A stretch of DNA of 64,000 nucleotides, taken from NCBI RefSeq assembly GCF_001500045.1, contig NZ_LQIX01000034.1, positions 248,001 to 312,000 on the forward strand. Reading direction: 5' to 3'. The translations under genes and the position numbers were made by a program. Origin of the DNA: Mycobacterium sp. GA-1199. GTDB lineage: Bacteria > Actinomycetota > Actinomycetes > Mycobacteriales > Mycobacteriaceae. Shown here piece by piece: positions 34,640-43,760 of this stretch. Under the pieces are notes generated by a model, which was not told where the DNA came from, did not search any database, and saw only the letters and a list, made by a program, of their open reading frames with translations. Numbering within the stretch: position 1 is the first letter of the stretch; each line of letters opens with the position of its first letter.

Positions 34640-35844
34640 CGTCCGGATGGTGCACGAAGCCCCTTGGCGAGCTGATCAACGTTAAACACGGCTACGCCTT
34701 CAAGGGCGAGTTCTTTGCTGCAGGAGGGGATCACATCGTCCTAACGCCAGGGAACTTTCCGATCGGCGGCGGCCTAAAGCTGCGTCCAGGGAAGGATCGG
34801 TATTACACAGGTCCTTACCCAGCTGAGTTTGACCTGGTCGCCGGCGACTTGCTTGTCGTAATGACCGACCTCACACAGAATGCTCCGATCTTGGGTTCTC
34901 CAGCCTTTGTGCCACCGCAACCAAAGATGCTGCATAATCAACGGCTTGGTCTTGTGACGGTGAAACCCGGAGTCGAGCTCGATCGTCGTTACCTGTATTA
35001 CGTTCTACTGTCGGACACTTCGCGCAGTCAGCTTCGAGCAACTGCTACAGGTACGACAGTAAGACACACGGCACCGGAGCGAATCTACAGTGTCACCGTC
35101 AAACTTGCTCCGTTACCGATACAGCGCCGTATCGGCGCATTTCTTGGTGCAATAGATTCTCTCATCGAGAACGGCCATCAGCGTATTGCGGTGTTGGAGG
35201 AGATGGCGAGGGAGATCTACCGAGAGTGGTTCGTACGCTTCCGTTTCCCGGGCCACGAGGACGTGCCCCTTGTTGAATCGTCTGTCGGTCCCATTCCTAA
35301 GGAATGGCGTGAGGTTACGTTGGGCGAGGTCATCGAACTGAAGTACGGAAAGGCCCTCAAAGCCGATGCCCGCAATGGCGGTGAAGTTGCGGTCGTGGGT
35401 TCGTCTGGCATTGTTGGATGGCACGACCAAGAGCTCGTCGCTGGTCCCGCGATTGTCCTCGGAAGAAAGGGCAATGTTGGCAGCGTGACATGGATCGACG
35501 GTCCATGTTGGCCAATTGATACGACCTACTTTGTCGAGTCAGCTCTGCCGCTCAGATTCGTTGTCGAACAACTGCACCGAACTGAGTTCCTGAACACTCA
35601 TGCTGCTGTACCGGGCCTTAGTCGTGACGTTGCATACAGCAAGCCGTTCCTCAGACCTCCTGATCGACTGATGGTCGAATTCGCGGAGGTGTCCGAGGCA
35701 TTGGCATCGGAAAGTTCAGCGCTGCAACGACAGAACCAGTGCCTTGTACGCATGCGGGACTTGCTCTTGCCAAAGTTGGTCACCGGGCAAATCGACATCT
35801 CGCGAATGCATCTAGACGCCATCACGGAGGGGGCGGTGGCGTAG
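34636..35844 (+). CDS. hsdS: Type I restriction-modification specificity subunit
   Basis: 402 residues from the ATG at 34636. There are two target-recognition domains. The first opens CTKPLGELINVKHGYAFKGE and ends with the central conserved coiled coil PIQRRIGAFLGAIDSLIENGHQR...EEMAREIYREWFVRFR. The second opens PKEWREVTLGEVIELKYGKAL and ends with a second, shorter helix (ALASESSALQRQNQCLVRMRDLLLPKLVTGQIDIS). Each domain reads half of a bipartite DNA site. It overlaps hsdM by 4 nt and shares one base with the start of hsdR. Both domains are full length. Confidence 0.95.
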   Translation: MTSGWCTKPLGELINVKHGYAFKGEFFAAGGDHIVLTPGNFPIGGGLKLRPGKDRYYTGPYPAEFDLVAGDLLVVMTDLTQNAPILGSPAFVPPQPKMLHNQRLGLVTVKPGVELDRRYLYYVLLSDTSRSQLRATATGTTVRHTAPERIYSVTVKLAPLPIQRRIGAFLGAIDSLIENGHQRIAVLEEMAREIYREWFVRFRFPGHEDVPLVESSVGPIPKEWREVTLGEVIELKYGKALKADARNGGEVAVVGSSGIVGWHDQELVAGPAIVLGRKGNVGSVTWIDGPCWPIDTTYFVESALPLRFVVEQLHRTEFLNTHAAVPGLSRDVAYSKPFLRPPDRLMVEFAEVSEALASESSALQRQNQCLVRMRDLLLPKLVTGQIDISRMHLDAITEGAVA

Positions 35845-38800
35845 TGGCAGGACGGTACACCGAAGGCGGTCTGGTGGAGCAACCTAGCCTGGGCTTGCTT
35901 GAGCAGCTCGGCTGGACCGTCGTCCACGGGTTTCAGGAAACGTTCGGTCCTGCAGGAACTTTGGGCCGTGACTCGATGCACGATGTCGTGCTCATTCACC
36001 GGGTCCGCGATGCCCTCCGAGATCTGAATCTGCGCATCCCCGACACGATCCGCGAGGAAGCCCTAACTGCCCTCGTCCGGGACAGGTCACTGATGGACCG
36101 GGTGCGCGCGAATCGCGAAATCTACAAGCTGATCCGCGACGGCTACCGCGCCGAGTGGACGGACGACCATGGCGAGCGTCAATACACGACCGTGCAGTAC
36201 ATCGACTTTCGTGATTCCACGAAGAATGAGTGGGTAGCTGTCCCGCAAATGTGGTTCGCCGGTGACCTGTATCGTCGACGGACCGATACGGTGCTGTTCG
36301 TAAATGGCATCCCATTAGTGCTGTTCGAGTTCAAAGAACCCAATCGCCCCGTGAAGGCGGCGTACGACGAGAACCTCACCGACTACCGCGACACGATCCC
36401 ACAGCTGTTCGTGCCGAACGGATTTATCGTTCTCTCCAATGGACGAGACGCGAAGGTGGGGGCTACCTACGCATCTTGGGATTTCTTTAGTGACTGGACG
36501 GTTATCGACGCCCAGGGCAACCGCGGCGTTATCGCCTTGGAGACTGCGATCCGAGGCACCTGCACTCCGCACATCCTGCTCGACCTAATCGAGAACTTCG
36601 TCACCTACATCGAAAGGCCCGGCGGCCTGATCAAGACGGTCGCTCGCAGCCATCAGTACCACGGCGTCAATGCCGCGATCGACAACCTTTATCAGGTGCG
36701 CGCGACAGGCGATAAGCGGCTCGGCGTCTTCTGGCACACGCAGGGTTCAGGCAAGTCACTGTCGATGTTGTGGTTCACGCAAAAGGTGCTGCGGCAGATT
36801 CCGGGGGCATGGACCTTTGTGATGGTTACAGACCGCACAGAACTCGACCTTCAGTTACACGGCGAGTTCGCCGACGCTGGCGTGATACCTGCGGAGGCCA
36901 AGGTTCACGCCTCGTCAATCGCTCACCTGCGCGAGTTGCTCTCCGCCGACCACCGTTACGTCTTCACGCTGATCCACAAGTTCCAACCGGGCAAGGGCGA
37001 GACGTCGATGCCGGTGCTGTCGGACCGATCTGACGTCGTAGTCATCACCGACGAAGCACACCGAAGCCAATACGACACTCTCGCACTGAACATGCGACAC
37101 GCGTTGCCGAATGCGTCCTTCATGGGCTTCACCGGAACCCCGCTAATCGTCGGCGAGGAGCTCACCAAGCAGCAGTTCGGCGATTACGTCAGTACATACA
37201 ACTTCCGCGCCGCCATCGAAGACGGAGCAACAGTTCCGCTCTACTACGAGAACCGGATCCCGGAGCTGCAGCTTGTCAACGACGATTTCGAGCAAGAACT
37301 CGAGAGTCTCTTGGAAGCAGCAGAACTCGATGAGGCGGCAGAGGGTCAGCTCGCTCGGCGATTTGGCAAGCAGTACACACTGCTGACCCGGCCAGAGCGC
37401 CTGCGCAAGATCGCGCAAGATCTCGTCAAACATTTTGTAGGACGTGGTTTCACCGGCAAGGCGATGTACGTCGGACTGGATAAAGCCGCCGCAGTTCGCA
37501 TGTACGACTACGTACGTGCCGCATGGGATGAGCACCTTGCAGAATTGCGGACGCAGCACGACGCCCTCCCTCAGCTCGAAAGGCCCTGGCTAGCAAGCCG
37601 AATCAAACTAATGGAGACGACGGATATGGCAGTTGTCGTCTCCCAGAGTCAGAACGAGATAGCAGCACTCGACAGCGTCGGCTTGGACATCCGTCGGCAC
37701 CGCGAGCGGATGAACCGCGAGAACCTGGCCGAGAAGTTCAAGGATGCCGACGATCCACTGCGGTTGGTCTTCGTCTGCGCGATGTGGATCACCGGGTTCG
37801 ACGCTCCGAGCGTGTCGACGATCTATCTCGACCGGCCAATGCGCAACCACACCTTGATGCAGACAATCGCACGTGCCAACCGGGTCTTCCCGGATAAAGA
37901 CAACGGCCTGATCGTCGACTACGTCGGCGTGTTCCGGAACCTTGAGAAGGCGTTGGCGATCTACGGTGCCGCGCACGCAGAGAGCGACATTGGGTCGCCG
38001 ATCCAGGATCTTGATGCGCTCGTTGGGGAGCTAACCTCGGCGATTGACAATCTCGTAGCCTTCTGCGCCACCCAGGGCGTGGATCTTCCGGCACTTCGTG
38101 ATGCCTCGGGATTCGAACACATTGCGTTACGTGATGCCGCGGTCGAAGCGCTACTGGTCGATGAGGATGTGCGCACAACGTTCATGGCTGGCGCACGGCA
38201 AGTACGCAAGCTCTTTAAGGGACTACTCCCCGATCCCGAAGCTGCCTCCCTGCAACAGACTGTGGCTGCAATCCGGGTTGTCGCCGAGCGGATCGCCGAT
38301 GTAACCCGGCCGGCGCAAGCCGATATATCCGCCGTGTCGGATGCTGTGGACGCACTGCTTGACCGGTCTGTCGGTGCTGAGGAGTACGTCATCCGAGCTG
38401 CCGCAGAAGGCAGCGAGCCGGATCCTCTCATCGACCTATCGCAGATCGACTTCAATGCTCTGGCAGCCCAATTCGCTGGACGTAAACGCGCCGAGACTGA
38501 CCGGCTTGCCGAGTTATTGAAACAGCGGGCAGCATCTGCAGCGACACGCAACCCGACTCGATACGACCTCGTTCAGCGGATCGAGGATCTAATCGATCAG
38601 TACAACGCCGACAGCGTCAACATCGATGAGTACCTGCGGCGATTGATCGAGCTGTCTCGCACTCTCACTAACGAGGAGCAACGAGCCGCACGTGAGGACT
38701 TGAGCGAAGAAGAGTTGGCTATTTTCGATCTACTTACCAAGCCCGACCCAGTGCTCACAGATGATGAGCGCGCCGTCGTGAAGTCCAGCGCCAAGCGACT

Positions 38801-39650
38801 GCTCTCGCACGTCCATGACAAGGTCGTGCTGGACTGGCGTCGGAAAGCTGCGACAGCCGCTGATGTGAAATCGACTATCCGGCAAGTACTAGACGAAACT
38901 CTACCGGCGGACCCATACCCGTTCGATCTGTTCAACTCCAAAGTGCAGGCAGTGTTTGACCACCTCTTGAGTGCGTACGGCGACGACGGATCAACGGTGT
39001 ACCGCGGAGAACGTGTGCAGCCCGTGCCCTCTGGTGCGCCGGCAGTCACCCTTGAGCTGCCGGACTTGGCGAGTATGAGCGATGAAGTGATCGAGCTGAT
39101 CCGCACCAATGAAGAGGTCGCAGCACGCGTTGCGGACGAGCTCCGTCGGAGGGAAGCGCAGTTACGTACGGTCGAGCAACTGATCGAGAATGATGAGGAT
39201 TTCTCGGTCGAGTTCAAGTCCACGGCCAGATGGGATCTTCGGGAAAGCCGAAAAAACAAGGCGATGGAAGACGCAGTGGTCAAGACGGTGGCTGCGTTCC
39301 TCAACACAGACGGCGGAACTCTCCTGATCGGTGTCGACAACCAGGGTGCGGTCCTCGGGCTCGATGTCGACTATGGCTGCGTGAAACCTCCCAACGGAGA
39401 CGGTTTCGTGAACTGGCTAACCACGCACTTGATCAACGCACTCGGTCATAATCCCACGACTCTTGTGCGGGCCAGAATTGTTGTGCACGAAGGGAAAGAG
39501 ATCTGCCGTGTGGATGTTGGACGCTACCGTGCTGGAGCGTGGGCGACGACGAGCAAGGACGAAAGGACCTTCTTCGTTCGCGTGAACAATTCGACTCGTG
39601 TCTGGCCTGAAGATGATGTCGCCGCTTACCTGGCTCAACGGTCTGGGTGA
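35844..39650 (+). CDS. hsdR: Type I restriction endonuclease HsdR with C-terminal AlbA_2 (Schlafen-like) domain
   Basis: 1268 residues from the GTG at 35844, which overlaps the hsdS TAG by one base and has GGAGGGGG upstream. The nuclease core near 147-165 has RRTDTVLF then LVLFEFKEP (D...E-x-K). Motor motifs are TQGSGKSLSM near 300, DEAH near 401, GFTGTPL, and ARANRVFPDKDNGLIVDYVG in the second lobe. HsdR subunits are usually ~1000-1100 residues. The extra ~145 residues at the end (~1122-1265) read as an AlbA_2/Schlafen-type nucleic acid-binding domain: VEFKSTARWDLRES, EDAVVKTVAAFLNTDGGTLLIG, FFVRVNNST. It cleaves unmodified DNA after ATP-driven translocation. The trlF-like gene follows after a 34-bp gap. 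Confidence 0.93.
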   Translation: MAGRYTEGGLVEQPSLGLLEQLGWTVVHGFQETFGPAGTLGRDSMHDVVLIHRVRDALRDLNLRIPDTIREEALTALVRDRSLMDRVRANREIYKLIRDGYRAEWTDDHGERQYTTVQYIDFRDSTKNEWVAVPQMWFAGDLYRRRTDTVLFVNGIPLVLFEFKEPNRPVKAAYDENLTDYRDTIPQLFVPNGFIVLSNGRDAKVGATYASWDFFSDWTVIDAQGNRGVIALETAIRGTCTPHILLDLIENFVTYIERPGGLIKTVARSHQYHGVNAAIDNLYQVRATGDKRLGVFWHTQGSGKSLSMLWFTQKVLRQIPGAWTFVMVTDRTELDLQLHGEFADAGVIPAEAKVHASSIAHLRELLSADHRYVFTLIHKFQPGKGETSMPVLSDRSDVVVITDEAHRSQYDTLALNMRHALPNASFMGFTGTPLIVGEELTKQQFGDYVSTYNFRAAIEDGATVPLYYENRIPELQLVNDDFEQELESLLEAAELDEAAEGQLARRFGKQYTLLTRPERLRKIAQDLVKHFVGRGFTGKAMYVGLDKAAAVRMYDYVRAAWDEHLAELRTQHDALPQLERPWLASRIKLMETTDMAVVVSQSQNEIAALDSVGLDIRRHRERMNRENLAEKFKDADDPLRLVFVCAMWITGFDAPSVSTIYLDRPMRNHTLMQTIARANRVFPDKDNGLIVDYVGVFRNLEKALAIYGAAHAESDIGSPIQDLDALVGELTSAIDNLVAFCATQGVDLPALRDASGFEHIALRDAAVEALLVDEDVRTTFMAGARQVRKLFKGLLPDPEAASLQQTVAAIRVVAERIADVTRPAQADISAVSDAVDALLDRSVGAEEYVIRAAAEGSEPDPLIDLSQIDFNALAAQFAGRKRAETDRLAELLKQRAASAATRNPTRYDLVQRIEDLIDQYNADSVNIDEYLRRLIELSRTLTNEEQRAAREDLSEEELAIFDLLTKPDPVLTDDERAVVKSSAKRLLSHVHDKVVLDWRRKAATAADVKSTIRQVLDETLPADPYPFDLFNSKVQAVFDHLLSAYGDDGSTVYRGERVQPVPSGAPAVTLELPDLASMSDEVIELIRTNEEVAARVADELRRREAQLRTVEQLIENDEDFSVEFKSTARWDLRESRKNKAMEDAVVKTVAAFLNTDGGTLLIGVDNQGAVLGLDVDYGCVKPPNGDGFVNWLTTHLINALGHNPTTLVRARIVVHEGKEICRVDVGRYRAGAWATTSKDERTFFVRVNNSTRVWPEDDVAAYLAQRSG

Positions 39651-39684
39651 ACGCTTTGTGCGGCGCTAACGATAGGGAATCCAA

Positions 39685-42288
39685 GTGACTACCAACGGAG
39701 CGCGATGGATTCGTGCCGCCTTGCAAGTGAATCCCTATGAGTATCAGGGGCGCAACGCACCGAAGAACAACTTCAGCAGTGACGAAGCGTACAACACTGC
39801 CCTCCTAGACGAGTGCGAGGCGCAGGGCATCACCATCATTGCCGTCACCGATCACTGGTGCGTCGATTCGGCGCGGAGTTTGATAGAAGCCGCCACGGCG
39901 CGCGGGATTGTCGCGCTACCGGGTTTTGAGGCGAACTCGTCCGAAGGCATACATATTCTCGTGATCTTCGAGGCAGGCACAGACTTCTCAACGGTCAATG
40001 CGTCCATCGGCCGATGCGGAGGCTCTCCCGGGTGCGACAACGGCACAGTCGGCGATTCGTACTCAGACATCATGGAACGAATGACTGCCGACGGCGCTCT
40101 CCCCATTCCTGCTCACGCGAACGTTGCTCCGGCAGGAATGCTAACGACACGTTCTGGGCAGCCATTAGCCGCAATGATTACGAATCCGGATCTGCACGCA
40201 ATTGGCATCTCTCCGGGTGCGCCGGATGCACAGGACCAACAGGCGGTGTGCGCCGGAACCGGCATATTTGAACGGACCCACCCGCTAACAACCATCCATG
40301 CAGACGACGTGATGGGCCCGCGCCAGTTGCGTGAAGTCGGTGCGAGTTGCTGGTTCAAGGTCAGCACTCCGTCACTCCAAAGCCTCAAACTCGCAGTCCG
40401 AACGCCTCAGACCCGCGTGTCACTGACAGACCCCGCAGTCGCACCACGGCCCACGATAAAGCAGGTGTCTTGGGTCGGTGGCTATCTCGACGGCGTAACG
40501 CTGCCCATTTCCGAGGATTTGACGGCGATCATCGGTGGCCGCGGTGCGGGAAAGTCGACAGTAATCGAGAGCATCCGCTACGCGCTCAATATCGACGTCA
40601 TCTCCCCACAGATGAAATCCGATCACAAGACCATGGTCGACAACGTGCTACATGCTGGCACCATCATCCGCGTAGAGGTCGAGACAGTCGCACCAAAGGC
40701 TCAGCGATTCATCGTGGAACGCGAAGTGCCGCACCCGCCTGTCGTCCTGGACGCGCATGGGCAGCAGACAAAGCTCTCGCCCGTGGATGCAATTGGACCC
40801 GTCGAGATATTTGGGCAACACGAGCTCGCCGAACTAGCAGGAGACCCGACTAGTGTCGCTGAACTCGTCCTTCGTTTCGAAGGGGCCGGAGGCGAGGATG
40901 CCGCACTCGCGCGCACATTGCAGAAGCTCCGACAGAACCGCGAAGACCTGAAGCGTTCCGAGGACGACAAAGTTGAGCTTGAGAATGAACTGGCTCGCGC
41001 CGGGCGTCTGGAAGAACAGGTGGGCCACTACGAGAAGACAGACGTGCCTGCCAAGCTCGCCGGTCAGCAGCGGCTGGTACAGGACCGCGCCATCTTCAAG
41101 GAAGGCCAAGATCGTATCGCCGGAGCGCGGCAAGCTCACGCGAGCTTCACGCAGGCTCACCAGGTCGTCGACCTCGCCGCGCCTATTGACGGCATCGATG
41201 GTGCACCGCAGGCTCAGCGTCTCCATCGCGTCGCGACGGCGATCTCGACACTGGGCGCCACGCTAGCGGAGCTTAATGCTCAAGCCATCCAAGCATTCGC
41301 CGCAGCCGAGGCGCAAATTGAAGCAGCCAAACAGGAATGGGCGAAGGCGACCGCGGATGAGGTGGCCGCATACGGGCAGGTGCTCCGAGAGCTCAATGAA
41401 AAGGGGCTAGAGCCCGACAAGTACGTGGCCGCCAAAGCCGAGTTGACGCAGTTGCTGGCAGCCAAGCCTCGACTTGCGACGCAGCAACAACAGATACAGA
41501 ACCTCTTAGTTCAGCGTGACGACCTCCTCGGCGAGTTACGGCAACACGAGATTCGCCGCACCGAGCAGCTTCACAGCGCGGTGCGCGCGGCGAACCACGC
41601 GACAGCTGGTGTGGTAGTTGTACGTCCAGTCCCGGCCGCCGACCGAAGTCACATCTTGGAAGTCATCAAGGGCCATGTAAGCGGTCAGCGAACTCAGATA
41701 GCCGCCGCCGTTAACGCTTTGGATTTCTCACCGAGAGGGCTAGCAGCGGCCATTCGTAGCGGTGGTAATTCGTTGGCGGAGTTCGACATCCGGGGTGCAC
41801 AGGCTGCTGCTCTCGTATCAGCGGGAGAGGTGCTCGCACGTGAACTTGAGGAGACGTCCGTTGATTTAGCCGTCGAGGTGCTGCTTAAGATCGGCGACCA
41901 TTCTGGGCTTCGCACGATGACGCAGTTGTCGAAGGGGCAGCGCGCAACGGCCCTACTGTTGTTACTACTCGGTGCATCCGAGGCCCCGCTTATCATCGAC
42001 CAGCCAGAGGACGATCTCGACAACAACTTCATCTACAAGGGCGTCGTGCAAAATCTGCGAACGTTGAAAGGGAAGCGTCAGATTATTGCTAGTACGCACA
42101 ACGCCAACGTGCCTGTCCTTGGCGATGCCGAACTAATTATTGCGCTTGAGAGCGACGGAACCCACGGGAAATCAGCCGAGGGTGGGATCGGTTCACTTGA
42201 CGACAGCACGATTCGGGCCCTCGCAGAGAACCTTCTGGAGGGAGGACCCGCAGCGTTTAACGCGCGGCATCACCTCTATGGGTTCTGA
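39685..42288 (+). CDS. TrlF-type PHP-domain plus SMC-like ABC ATPase
   Basis: 867 residues from the GTG at 39685. Residues ~1-240 are a PHP-like metal hydrolase domain: VTDHWCVDSA near 54, a Cys/Gly loop, PIPAHAN near 140, and ALPGFEANSSEGIHILVIF. The ABC/SMC ATPase follows: Walker A IIGGRGAGKSTVIESIRYAL near 281, EIFGQHELAELAGDP, a long coiled coil (~410-640), signature LSKGQRATALLL near 747, and Walker B PLIIDQPEDDLDN near 769, then STHNANVPVLGDAELI. PHP-ATPases called TrlF are found beside type I restriction systems and are thought to be nuclease-type defence effectors. This protein may add a second layer of defence. Last gene of the transposon operon. Confidence 0.88.
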   Translation: MTTNGARWIRAALQVNPYEYQGRNAPKNNFSSDEAYNTALLDECEAQGITIIAVTDHWCVDSARSLIEAATARGIVALPGFEANSSEGIHILVIFEAGTDFSTVNASIGRCGGSPGCDNGTVGDSYSDIMERMTADGALPIPAHANVAPAGMLTTRSGQPLAAMITNPDLHAIGISPGAPDAQDQQAVCAGTGIFERTHPLTTIHADDVMGPRQLREVGASCWFKVSTPSLQSLKLAVRTPQTRVSLTDPAVAPRPTIKQVSWVGGYLDGVTLPISEDLTAIIGGRGAGKSTVIESIRYALNIDVISPQMKSDHKTMVDNVLHAGTIIRVEVETVAPKAQRFIVEREVPHPPVVLDAHGQQTKLSPVDAIGPVEIFGQHELAELAGDPTSVAELVLRFEGAGGEDAALARTLQKLRQNREDLKRSEDDKVELENELARAGRLEEQVGHYEKTDVPAKLAGQQRLVQDRAIFKEGQDRIAGARQAHASFTQAHQVVDLAAPIDGIDGAPQAQRLHRVATAISTLGATLAELNAQAIQAFAAAEAQIEAAKQEWAKATADEVAAYGQVLRELNEKGLEPDKYVAAKAELTQLLAAKPRLATQQQQIQNLLVQRDDLLGELRQHEIRRTEQLHSAVRAANHATAGVVVVRPVPAADRSHILEVIKGHVSGQRTQIAAAVNALDFSPRGLAAAIRSGGNSLAEFDIRGAQAAALVSAGEVLARELEETSVDLAVEVLLKIGDHSGLRTMTQLSKGQRATALLLLLLGASEAPLIIDQPEDDLDNNFIYKGVVQNLRTLKGKRQIIASTHNANVPVLGDAELIIALESDGTHGKSAEGGIGSLDDSTIRALAENLLEGGPAAFNARHHLYGF

Positions 42289-42407
42289 TGTAGCAGGCCT
42301 GACCGGGCGAACGTGGAATTCCTGACCTACTGGATGGACCCGCGGCGCGAGACGCTCGTGGAGTGAATAGCAGATCACGACGCTGAAGGATCATGGCAAT
42401 GCTTGAA

Positions 42408-42501
42408 CCGCCATCTAGATCGGGACGGAATTTGGTAGTTGTTGTCTCAGAAATTATGACGGTACCCAGTTCACCACCGCCAGCTAAATTGAGACCGGAC
42501 A
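42408..42501 (-). promoter_or_regulatory. Right transposon end with transposase-binding repeats
   Basis: Read inward on the minus strand, the terminus TGTCCGGTCTCAATTTAGC leads into TGGCGG at 42482-42477. A second copy of the TAG(A/C)TGGCGG core lies at 42413-42408 (CCGCCA on the plus strand). There are fewer sites than on the left, the usual asymmetry of Tn7-like ends. The 200 bp from the last gene to the terminus hold no gene. Confidence 0.85.
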
Positions 42502-42506
42502 GCAGT
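42502..42506. repeat. Target-site duplication GCAGT, right copy
   Basis: The same pentamer as 28239-28243, directly after the right terminus (...GGACA), giving the exact outer boundary of the element. Confidence 0.85.
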
Positions 42507-42553
42507 TCGGGCGGCAGGACCGCCAGGGGCTGGGTCAATTCGTCGTAGGACAT
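42502..42553 (-). pseudogene. 5' end of a small gene cut by the transposon
   Basis: The ATG at 42553 has a good ribosome binding site (GAGGTGA, 6-7 nt upstream) and opens MSYDELTQPLAVLPPEL before reaching the right terminus. Joining this to the left flank with one copy of GCAGT removed restores the pre-insertion frame. It runs only another 17 codons (ending HYGLTSNLT) to a TAG near 28192. So the target was a short ORF of ~34 codons, or an already shortened gene. Its function is unknown. Confidence 0.55.
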
Positions 42554-42601
42554 GTGCTCTCACCTCGCTGGAAGCTTTGCCCGCCACAGGAGTCGGCGGT
42601 T

Positions 42602-43729
42602 TTAGAAGATGTGGATGCCTTCTCGGTTCGGGCGAAGTGATCCGTAGGCGGGGGTCAAAGGAAGGTGCAGCGCGTCGACTATTCCGGGTTCGGCTTCGCA
42701 TACCCAGGGGATCGCGTTGAGGGCTCGCATGCCGGTGGCCAGCAGTCCCTGATTGCTGGTGTTTTCGTCGGCATTGAAGCCGACCTGGAATTCGCAGTCG
42801 ATGCTCGGCTCACCCTCCATGATCACGCGCCAGATGCCGTCGGTGTCACCGGCGCGGCCTTTGGGCCAGTCGGGAGCGATGTCGTCGGCCATGCGGTCGA
42901 CGTGCTCGATGGTCACGACTTCCTTGCCATCTTTCATGCCGATGCAGCGTGACCACACCGCACCCGCGGTGCCCGGCTCGATGATTCCCGACGCCGTCTC
43001 AAGGCGACGCGGTGAGGGGGCGAACTCGCAGGATTCGCGGATCTCGTCGAATTCGATACCCAACGCGTCAGCGACCATGGTCACTGCCGCGCCCCACCCG
43101 ATGGTGATGGCTCCGGGGATGCGCAACCCCCCTTGATAATCCAAAGGCTTTCCCAAACCGAACATTTCGTGCATATCGAAAGCGACCGGGTATTCGGAGT
43201 AGTTGGTGATCTCCAGGCCGCGGATGGAGTACACGGTGTGCGACATCGAGGCCAGTGCAATGGGTAGCAGGTCGCAGCCGAAGCCAGGTTCGATGCCGGA
43301 GGAAAACAGCGAAGCGTTGCCCGCTTTTCCAGCCTCCACGATCGGTGCGGTGTAGCGCGGCGAGAGCGACCCGCGTTCATAGACCAGACCCGGAATCGAT
43401 GTGGTCACGATGTTCTTGCCCGCCCGCAGGATCTTGCAGTAGTCGTCGCGCGCCTCTTTGGGCCGTGAGGTGCCCGGTCCGACGTAGATCACCGCGTCAG
43501 CGTCGGAGGCCAGCAGCGCATCGGCGTCGTTGGTCGCCAGCACACCGATCGGTTCCATGCCGGCAAGGGTGCCGGCGTCTTGGCCGACCTTCGACGGTGA
43601 GTGCACCCACACGCCGACCAGTTCCAGATTCGGCCGATCCATGATGGTGCGGATGGCGTAGCCACCGATCGTTCCGGTGGCCCAGACGATGACCTTGTAG
43701 GTCTTCCCGTTGGACAGAGGATCTGTCAC
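42602..43729 (-). CDS. NAD(P)-dependent dehydrogenase, 2,4-diaminopentanoate dehydrogenase / DapB-like family
   Basis: 375 residues from the GTG at 43729, preceded by AAAGGAG; the longer frame to 43771 is less likely. The Rossmann start is KVIVWATGTIGGYAIRTI with GTIGG, followed by LELVGVWVHSPSKVGQDAG. The LASDADAVIYVG strand and ILRAGKNIVTTSIPGLVYE are typical of DapB-fold amine or oxo-acid dehydrogenases. The C-terminal domain carries SGIEPGFGCDLLPIALASMS and FGLGKPLDYQGGL. Mycobacteria have many such proteins with unassigned substrates. The gene is divergent from a TetR regulator, with palindromes between them, so it is probably that regulator's target. Confidence 0.82.
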   Translation of the reverse strand: MTDPLSNGKTYKVIVWATGTIGGYAIRTIMDRPNLELVGVWVHSPSKVGQDAGTLAGMEPIGVLATNDADALLASDADAVIYVGPGTSRPKEARDDYCKILRAGKNIVTTSIPGLVYERGSLSPRYTAPIVEAGKAGNASLFSSGIEPGFGCDLLPIALASMSHTVYSIRGLEITNYSEYPVAFDMHEMFGLGKPLDYQGGLRIPGAITIGWGAAVTMVADALGIEFDEIRESCEFAPSPRRLETASGIIEPGTAGAVWSRCIGMKDGKEVVTIEHVDRMADDIAPDWPKGRAGDTDGIWRVIMEGEPSIDCEFQVGFNADENTSNQGLLATGMRALNAIPWVCEAEPGIVDALHLPLTPAYGSLRPNREGIHIF

Positions 43730-43760
43730 AGTCCGCTCCTTTGCGCTGGTCGGCATCGAC

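Larger units (their letters stand above)
28244..42501 (+). mobile_element. Complete Tn7-like transposon carrying a type I restriction-modification system and a TrlF-like ATPase
   Basis: The element is 14,258 bp. The two 25-bp termini match as inverted repeats at 22 positions: each reads TGTCC, one variable base, GTCTCAAT, one variable base, TAG, one variable base, TGGCGG. The flanking pentamers are identical (GCAGT). Internal TGGCGG-type repeats at both ends look like transposase binding sites. Genes in order: tnsA-, tnsB-, tnsC- and tniQ-like, then hsdM, hsdS, hsdR and a PHP/SMC-type ATPase, all on the plus strand and mostly overlapping by 1-4 nt. All core transposition genes are intact by length and motif, so it may be active. 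No CRISPR array or Cas gene was seen. Confidence 0.93.

Noticed and set aside
28244..42501. CRISPR-associated transposon
   Set aside because: No Cas gene, CRISPR array or spacer-like repeats are present; TniQ stands alone.
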